In this document: positions 57,783-64,000 of the stretch, piece after piece
Numbering within the stretch: position 1 is the first letter of the stretch
Layout: every line of letters starts with the position of its first letter
Assembly (NCBI GenBank): GCA_035610365.1
Contig: CM069436.1
Coordinates: 43,841,117 to 43,905,116 of the forward strand
Length of the DNA stretch: 64,000 bases
Source: Aquatica leii
Taxonomy: Eukaryota > Arthropoda > Insecta > Coleoptera > Lampyridae
Direction of reading: 5' to 3'
Program-made: the position numbers and the translations under genes
The notes under the pieces: model-generated
What the model was told of the DNA's origin: nothing
Databases searched by the model: none
The model's input: only the letters and a program-made list of their open reading frames with translations

Positions 57783-58885
57783 AAAATTAAATGTTAATAT
57801 GGATGAACTACCTTTAACAGCTCTGGTAGTTAGTTTTGGCCAATTTTGTTTGCAATTGTAGATACCTTTTACACTAAACCATTTATCTATGGAGTATCTA
57901 TGGAGTGTATTGTGGTTACCAAAAACCTGCGTACTCAAATGATTTGTTAAAGTATTTTGTGAGAGATATAAAAGAAATGCAAAATTACGGTCTTAATGTA
58001 GATGGTGTTATTTAAGTATTAAATTAATGCTTTTTTGATGCACCAGCAAGAACATTTGTTACTGGAACCAAAGGACATAATGCTTATTTTGGATGTAGAA
58101 AGTGTATTCGAGAAGGCAAATGTGCAGAAAATCGTGTTACTTATCCAGAGCTTACATCAGTTTTAAGGACAGACAAATCATTTAAACTGAAAACTTGTGA
58201 AAAGTACCATAAATAATCTCTATACTTAAAGAAATCGAAACATTGGTTTAGTGTCTATTGGACTAGATGCGCTTTGCCTGTTTAGTTGTAATGAAACGAT
58301 TATTACAATCTTGAGTTAAAAAAAAGTAAAATGCAGGAATATTTAATATAAAACTAAATTATTGTTCTAATTGTTTTGTTTCTGTTGTTTCTTTATGAGA
58401 TTGTATGCTTAATTAATTTTCTCGCAAATCTAGACCTTTTTAAATTTTTGAAAAGTGTTAGACAAATTTTATTATATACAAGGCCAGTGATTTTTAGTAA
58501 AGTTTTTACGGAAAGATCAATACTATCTATTTTTAACTTTACATGTGGCAACACAAATATTAACAGATACTAAAATGCACAAAATTTTAATGCATTATGC
58601 ATTAATATATTTGGTAAAAAATTATGCTTTACTATAATGGTGTTGATTGAACATGTCAGTTACATTGTTCATAATTTAATTCATTTGTGTGATGACGTGC
58701 AACTTTTTCGACTTTTTTTTCAGCGTTCAAATTTAAAAATTTGATAAATTAATTATAAAGATAGTGAACACTTCCAGTCGACCTTTGGCACAACTTTTTA
58801 AGCGCATTGCCGAAGAACGCAGTTTTGAAACAACTTATATAGATAAGGCATACTCTCATTTAAAGTTTAAGGAAACAGTTGATAG
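57783..58885 (+). pseudogene. Decayed transposon gene of an insect-typical transposase family
   Basis: Plus-strand blocks in order: IKLNVNMDELPLT, FWPILFAIVDTF, GYQKPAYSNDLLKYFVRDIK, DAPARTFVTGTKGHNAYFGC followed by RKCIREGKC and RVTYPELTSVLRTDKSF, then LVVMKRLLQS, FLKSVRQILLYTRPVIF, IVHNLIHLCDDVQLF, and SRPLAQLFKRIAEERSF. This order (IDGLPL..., WPIL, DAPAR.F...KGH..Y.GC..C...G, YMHLVCLGV.KRLL, EFR..LLYTGP, H.LIHLCDDV) is that of a long, very common insect transposase-like gene family often annotated only as uncharacterised. Stops and frame changes occur between blocks and parts are deleted. It may be CACTA/En-Spm-like, but I am not certain of the superfamily. Confidence 0.7.
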
Positions 58886-58954
58886 TAATGAATGAATGTT
58901 TTACTAATGCCGTTTTGTTATTGGTTTAAGATATGTAATAATTTTTTACAAATT

Positions 58955-60265
58955 TTTATGTTGTTGCATACATTTTTTTAGTAGTTGCTTAGTTTGTCCA
59001 ATGTAAGCATTAGAACAAGATAAACATGATGTACTACAAATAACATTAGATTGATAAAATGAAAGAATCGAATCTTTTAATTCTGTAAATATTGTTGTTT
59101 TTAAAGTGTTAGTGTTTTTTAATGAAATTGTGATATTGTAAGTTTTTTTTTATTTTTCTGATAATTTTTTGACATATGGTAAACAAATATAAAATTTTGA
59201 GTTAATTAAATTATTGTTAAGTTCACTTCCTCAACAGCTAGGTTGTAAGTTAATTGTTGTATCTATGGAATGTTCTTTGATGTAATTAAAATGTTTGATT
59301 TTTTTTTAACGTGAATTGATTTTTTTGCTATAAAATTAATTGTGTAGTTATTATTAATTAGTATCTTTATAACAATATTAAATCATTATGATAAAATTGT
59401 TTTGAAGATAATTTTATAGCACGATCTACTAAACTATTAATTACTGAACTTTAATAAGAAATAGCTGTGCTTGAATTATAATTTATGTAAATATATTTGT
59501 GATGTTTCGATTGTTATGTAGTATTAGATTTTCCTGATCACCGCTTACTAGATCTGTTACGGTTGATGAAATTGGCTGACCCATTGCTAAACCTTGCATT
59601 TGATTATAAATTAAATTTTTGTAAGTAAGAATGGTTGAGTATTATATTAAGTTAATGGCTATAATAAATTCATTTTTTGGTATTGATCTGTGTCTTCCTA
59701 ATTTTTTTTTAGTTGTGGTTAATGGAAATTATTACTAGGTTTATGAGGAATATTAGAACACATAGATACTATGTCAAAAAAACAAATAATGTGTTGCTTT
59801 AGAAATTTTAAGTTGATAATATTATTTTTAAGTAACCATGAATTTTGATGTTAAATTTATTTTGAGAAGTTACATTTGAAATAATTTTAAAAAAAAATTT
59901 TGACAATTGATATAAAGAACTAGTGAAAGTTAAACTATGGAACGTAGCGGTTTTTGTTTTTATGGAGCTTTGGTAAATCATAAATTTTTTAAACTAAACC
60001 ATTGTTAAAAATTTATATTTTATACATTATTAAATCAATCCAATTATTATTGAGACAAGATTTTAAAATTGTATTACATTTGTTTTGAATCGAATCAGTA
60101 GTGTCTTTATAAATATTTTTGTCATTAAGAATGTTAGCCATTTTATTGTTATATTTATTTTTACTTATTATTACTGTCTTTTGTGTTTTATCAGCTGTAG
60201 TAATGATGATTTCTGGATGTTGTTTTAAATTATTTCATCACCATGAGTAGATAGCATAGCAATTT
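58955..60265 (-). pseudogene. Penelope-like element 3: RT and GIY-YIG remnant
   Basis: Read on the minus strand: HPEIIITTADKTQKTVIISK, YNNKMANILNDKNIYKDTTD, IYDLPKLHKNKNRYVP, IICFFDIVSMCSNIP (RT motif A, FDIVS.Y.NIP, catalytic Asp kept), MQGLAMGQPISSTVTDLV (motif B), and finally LKDSILSFYQSNVICSTSCL followed by SCSNAYIGQTKQLLKKCMQQ. The order RT then Cys-pair then YIGQT is a Penelope-like element, of a lineage distinct from copies A/B and element 2 (motif B here is AMGQPISS, there it ends SPLSPV). Stops are frequent, and the segment with the YxDD box is not recognisable. There is no terminal repeat on the 3' side that I can see. Confidence 0.75.
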
Positions 60266-60355
60266 TTTCAAAATTAATTTTTTTATATGAATAAAAAATT
60301 ATTAATATTTCATACATCTTTTATTGGTCATTAATTTATGTTTTTATAATAAACT

Positions 60356-61055
60356 ATCTGTACCCTGCCACGCTTCGCAGTGGGACACAGGATAGATAGC
60401 ATTGAAAGTTAATAATACTTAATTTATTAATAATAAAAAATATTTGTGTGTATTACTTTACACACGTAAGAACTGAATTTGGATTATGCCATTGTTGAAA
60501 ATTATTAAAAATGTAATAAAAAATGCACGTCTTTATGGTTTCATTTTCTAACTGTGAACTGTTTTACATTTAATTGTTATTTTATTTTATTATTGAAATT
60601 AATTGATGTTTACTATATTGACATTCGTATTATTTGATATAAAATATAACCTCTACTTACAATTTGGTGAAAGGCGCAGTTCGATCACAACACTATCAAA
60701 AATTCTTGACTTAAGTGAATATTTAATTCAGATTGTATAATAATCAGAATCAGATGCAAATTTTTTTGTAAATAAACAATGTAATTGGGAACGAAATTGT
60801 TTCTCATGTGACATTATTATTTCGGCTGTCAGCGAGTGTTTTCCTAGCTTACGGCAGATGGCGCGGTCACTGGTACACAGCTGATCGTTAAAAAAAATTA
60901 TTTTCTCGCGGTCGCAGATATGTGACTGATGCAAAAAATATATAAAAACAATCCTTGATGCGGATTTTATATCATATTAAAATTTCAACTCAATCGGTGC
61001 AGAACTTTTTGAGTTTTTGAAGCGTACACAAACCAACATAACATTTTTATATATA
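60356..61055 (+). repeat. Interspersed repeat, non-LTR-derived tail type
   Basis: Begins ACCCTGCCACGCTTCGCAGT and ends in CATTTTTATATATATAGATT after a conserved-looking AAATTTCAACTCAATCGGTG block. This combination (GC-rich head, a C-A-A-x-TCGGT.CAG block, TATATATAGAT tail) is seen in many insect interspersed repeats descended from RTE-like LINEs or the SINEs that copy their ends. No coding capacity is left. The 68-codon minus frame at 60728-60934 is inside it. Confidence 0.35.
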
Positions 61056-61247
61056 TAGATTGAAAAAAGCTTATTATCAGTTTTAGGTAATAAAAAAACT
61101 GATTGGGATTCTGATATTGAAAAGCAGACAATATGTTGCCTGCGTATTTGTTCTGGTACTAGTTGTACATATTAATTAAAAGTATTAATTTTGCTCATTT
61201 TATATATGTATACCTATTAGGTACATAATTGCATTATTTCTTTTCAA

Positions 61248-61343
61248 TTTGACGACGTTTATAGCATTTCTTGTTCTTGTAGTTGTGCATACATACGAGA
61301 AACGGGTAAGAACATAAGAATTCGTATTAAGGATCATCAATGT
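61248..61343 (+). pseudogene. Penelope-like GIY-YIG fragment (element 4)
   Basis: The frame reads DDVYSISCSCSCAYIRETGK followed by NIRIRIKDHQ. It is the N-terminal third of a Penelope GIY-YIG nuclease: (G)VY.I.CSC, Y-I-x-E-T-G, I..R.K.H. The usual GVY is DVY. It is a fourth lineage, closest to element 2 in pattern but clearly different. It stops dead where a Gypsy integrase begins. Confidence 0.65.
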
Positions 61344-61351
61344 ATGTATGT

Positions 61352-61825
61352 AAAAATCACTGCATATTATTCACAAAACAATGGTTTAGTAGAAAACTTG
61401 CATAGGCAGCTCAAAACTTTAATAAAATCCGAAGAAAATACTCTACCTTTGGTATTTTTTAGCATAAAATCTTTCATTAAAAAAACAATGTAACATCAGC
61501 AATACTAGTAATTGACAGGAATCTAAAACTGTCAAAAAAATTCTTCAAATCAACGAGTGAACATAACACATCTGAATTCGTTACCAAAATTTGAAAACAT
61601 TTTGCACATGTTAAAACTACAATGCTAAAGCATTACAACAAAAAACGGTTATTTGCCTTTAAAGTATCAGCAGCTATGTACATTTGTTTTATAAATTAAG
61701 AAACCTTAACAACCATTTTACAATGGCCCTTTTACAGTAATAACCCATATAATTACAATAGAAACAAGCGAGAAAAAATAAACAGTTCTATTAGACAAAA
61801 CAAAACCAGTCCTCATCATATCTAA
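61352..61825 (+). pseudogene. Ty3/Gypsy-type integrase fragment
   Basis: Plus strand: KITAYYSQNNGLVENLHRQL followed by KTLIKSEENTLPLVFF, then after frame changes FFKSTSEHNTSEFVTKI, KHFAHVKTTMLKHYNKKRLF and LLDKTKPVLII. ITAY.PQ.NG.VER.HR.LK with a conserved Glu is the end of the integrase catalytic core. Here VER reads VEN, but the Glu is kept. The later blocks match the C-terminal part of pol. Reverse transcriptase, protease and LTRs are not attached, so it is an isolated fragment. Confidence 0.75.
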
Positions 61826-62841
61826 AGGTTAGGATTGCAGTAAAATACCTCAAAGTCTAAAAGATCTAGTTCTCATTATCTGGTATTGATTCTTTTTTTT
61901 TGTAAAAATGTCACAGTTTGAAAGTAGATAATTAGGTTTTTTTACTAAACAATAAAATTATTAAAGATAGTGATTTGCGATTAATTACTGTGTGTTATAA
62001 TAATTTTCTCGTAATTTAACTGCTGACAGCTTAATATGATTTGGCAATCGGATCACAGGTATTATTGTGCTAAGCATAAAGTAATTTATAAAGGTGCCAA
62101 AACAAATGGAAAACACCGTTTAAATTTATCTAAGACTGAAAGAGAACAAATAATAAAACACAAGTTGTAACAACGAATATATTCATTTCATCACAGAAAG
62201 CAAGGTTAGAAAAGAGAAGCAACATAGAATTACATAGATGTGATCAATTGGTAGTACGTAGGTAATTATCACAGGTAATAATTGTTGATGCACGCTCGCT
62301 TCGGTTAGGAAACATGTCGTACATAAAATTAAACCAGTTGGCCTAACTTTTACATTTAAGAAGAACAAATTTACATTGGTAAATATAACAGTAATATTCA
62401 ATATCTCAATGATTAACCAAAGCACACCGTTTAACAATATTTTACACAAACAAGTTTTATAATAAATTGTGACTACAATATATGTACGTACAATCGTGTG
62501 TGTAAACGACTGACAACATAGGTAAAAAAAAAAATAAAATAGGAAATACACTTACAATTTATATTTTTTTTCTTTTTAAGTATGCGGTTACCTAACGGCA
62601 CCTTACCAAGAATTTTCTAAAATTTGGTAAAATAAAGAATCACGTACATACAGCGTTATCTAAAATAATTTTTTTTGGTTTATGCAATCTATAAAAAAAA
62701 ACAAAATGCGCAAAGTTTTCCTTAAATTAAAACTGGTATTTTAGTAATTGGACTTACTCATACGTTATAATTGAAGTAATAAACCAAAACTTTTGATATC
62801 TTTAATGTATGAACGAACAGGTGTCAATATCTCTATCTTAA
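61826..62841. other. No gene recognised
   Basis: Mostly AT-rich. A short frame ending YYCAKHKVIYKGAKTNGKHR (about 62060-62170) has protein-like composition but no known family. The 122-codon minus frame at 62183-62551 is hydrophobic and unrecognised. Confidence 0.4.
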
Positions 62842-62860
62842 TTAACCTTCTACCGCCTAA
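62842..62860 (-). repeat. Probable piggyBac terminus at TTAA
   Basis: TTAA (62842-62845) is followed inward by CCTTCTACCGCC, the CC(C/T)T-type start of piggyBac ends at their TTAA target. It lies 150 bases beyond the transposase stop. A GGGGTA..TTACCCC-like inverted pair (about 62890-62908) lies just inside. The opposite end is outside the window. Confidence 0.5.
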
Positions 62861-64000
62861 GATATTTTACATCGCAATGAGCCCAACTGGGGTAATTTGA
62901 ATACCCCAAGTGTTTAAGCCTCTAAACTGAAACTTCTTCGAAATGAAATAATAACTGATAAGTATGTTAAGTTATAGGTTTAATAGTTTTCATAAATTAT
63001 ATACAATCAGTACATGTACAGATAATTTTGTCAGTAAGATGGATTTTACATAAAGGTTTTTTACACTTAATACATGCAAATCTTGTTTTCCTGTCATCAG
63101 ATCTGGGACAGAAAGCACATCTTTGACCAGTTTGAAGCTTGCTGTCAAGATTACTTTCTTTTTCTTGGTTCAGCACTGTTACAGCTATTCCACATTTTGT
63201 TATTGACTCTAAAACATGTCGATGTAAACCTCTTGAGTTTAAGGCTCTCTGTTCCATATTAGGTTTGGCAAGTTGTAGAGACAGTTCCTCGAGAAAATTG
63301 TAGCGTCTAGATTTATCACCTTTTTGCCAGTCTGGGTGGTTGTAGATCCATACAATGTAAGCATTTAGTGCTGCTATGTCCACCACTTCCATAAAAACTC
63401 TCAAAGGCCATCTATTGCATTTACGAACACAAGTGTATTCTCTGGTCATCTTGTCACTTGTATCTACTCCGCCTTTAGTCTTGTTGTAGTGGAGAATAAT
63501 TTCTGGCTTTTGCATATCTTTATCGTGGATTTCTTTGTCGTGATGTTGCGTTGAAAGAAGTATTACAGCTTTTTTAGGTTTTGGAACGTAAGACACAATA
63601 GTATGATTTGCAGTAAATCCAAATAAACTAGAATATTCTTCTCTATGTTTGCTTGCTAAGAATTCTTTAGGTATGTCTAATTTATTTGATCTCAAAGTTC
63701 CAACCAGGGTTAATTTTTTTTCAAGAAGAGAATTGGCCAATCCAACGGAAATAAAAAAATTATCAGTAGTTACCCCACGTCCATGTCATAATACGGTTTT
63801 GTTAAATCTAAGACTACTCTAGCACCTTGATTGATTTCCCGCACACCGTTTATTTTACCAGCATACACTTGCAAACTTAGAATGTACGCAGTTTTTCAGT
63901 CTGCACAAATCCAGATCTTAATGCCATAACGGCCTGGCTTAGATTTTATATAAACTTTAAATGGGCATCTTCCCCCAAACACGGCTAATCATCTCGTCGA
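62846..64000 (-). mobile_element. piggyBac-type DNA transposon, right part of window
   Basis: Consists of the probable 3' end at TTAA, a short untranslated tail and the transposase gene on the minus strand. The element runs out of the window at 64000. It is the best-preserved DNA transposon here. Confidence 0.75.
62997..64000 (-). pseudogene. piggyBac transposase (C-terminal two thirds), lightly damaged
   Basis: A 247-codon open frame (62997-63740) holds LVGTLRSNKLDIPKEFLASK, HYNKTKGGVDTSDKMTREYT (the GGVD.xD block with catalytic Asp), NRWPLRVFMEVVDIAALNAY and a C-terminal Cys-rich finger CAFCPRSDD...CIKC..PLC..H....CTC. Upstream, in the same strand, frames continue as RCPFKVYIKSKPGRYGIKIW, QVYAGKINGVREINQGARV and GVTTDNFFIS (catalytic Asp of TTDNFF). 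Lesions are a frameshift near 63785, a stop before KTAYIL (about 63898) and a frame change near 63975. The first Asp and the N-terminus lie outside. The enzyme would excise and insert at TTAA. Confidence 0.88.

Noticed and set aside
62183..62551. 122-codon hydrophobic minus-strand frame
   Set aside because: Phe/Leu/Ile/Tyr-rich from T-rich DNA, no family resemblance; recorded only in the spacer note.
1..64000. CRISPR arrays, bacterial operons, ribosome-binding sites, rRNA and tRNA genes
   Set aside because: No regularly spaced short direct repeats with unique spacers, no dense gene order and no recognisable RNA-gene motifs; the sequence is eukaryotic in character.

Overview
The window looks like nuclear DNA of an arthropod, most likely an insect. 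It is very AT-rich (judged by eye, not computed), has no bacterial-style gene packing, and every coding remnant I can place belongs to an animal transposable-element lineage common in insects: Penelope-like elements, jockey/CR1-type and other LINEs, Ty3/Gypsy-type LTR elements, pogo/Tigger, mariner, PIF/Harbinger and piggyBac. I see no complete host gene, no rRNA or tRNA gene and no CRISPR array. Two short exon-like patches (10898-10946 plus, 43084-43176 minus) are the only candidates for host coding sequence, and both are weak. Long stretches between elements are featureless AT-rich DNA, so the window reads as intergenic or intronic sequence built from old transposons.

Layout. 1-6 kb: a (TA)n mosaic repeat, a decayed recombinase-like gene (2425-3012 minus), then two copies of one Penelope-like element placed head to head (3856-5230 minus, 5226-5665 plus). 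6-17.4 kb: four more (TA)n-centred mosaic repeats whose arms are shuffled between families, a LINE reverse transcriptase tail (11290-11815 minus), and a tandem repeat of about 260 bp (15.8-17.0 kb) with one inverted unit beside it. 20-28 kb: a probable LTR (19987-21540), a wrecked pogo-type transposase (22.1-23.1 kb), a LINE ORF1 (23.6-24.6 kb minus), an inverted pair of small AT-rich elements, and a solo LTR with TGTTAC/GTAACA ends and a 4-bp target duplication (26085-27535). 30-38 kb: a 470-bp tandem duplication with long hairpins, a 3.3-kb purine-rich LINE carrying endonuclease and RT remnants (32.2-35.5 kb), a mariner-type element with inverted arms of several hundred bases (36121-37310), and a Penelope-like endonuclease between inverted terminal repeats (37.4-38.2 kb). 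38-52 kb: mostly empty, with a Penelope tail and a transposase remnant. 52.2-53.1 kb: a 331-bp tandem array carrying a hammerhead ribozyme in every unit. 53.5-54.9 kb: a second solo LTR of the same family as the first, in the opposite orientation. 57.8-64 kb: a decayed transposase gene, another Penelope lineage, an interspersed repeat, a Penelope endonuclease fragment fused to a Gypsy integrase fragment, and a nearly intact piggyBac transposase running off the right edge.

The most notable item is the 331-bp array. On the minus strand each of its three units folds, on paper, into a complete type I hammerhead ribozyme with intact core, stem I, stem II and a loop-less self-complementary stem III. 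This matches the architecture of metazoan retrozymes (non-autonomous retroelements whose RNA self-cleaves to unit length and circularises). The window also holds at least four Penelope lineages, and the terminal regions of two of them carry hammerhead-like motifs. Penelope machinery is the suspected mobiliser of animal retrozymes, so this neighbourhood may preserve both partners. The second notable item is the (TA)n mosaic family, in which independent arms, each studded with its own GC-rich hexamer word, are joined through a (TA)n core.
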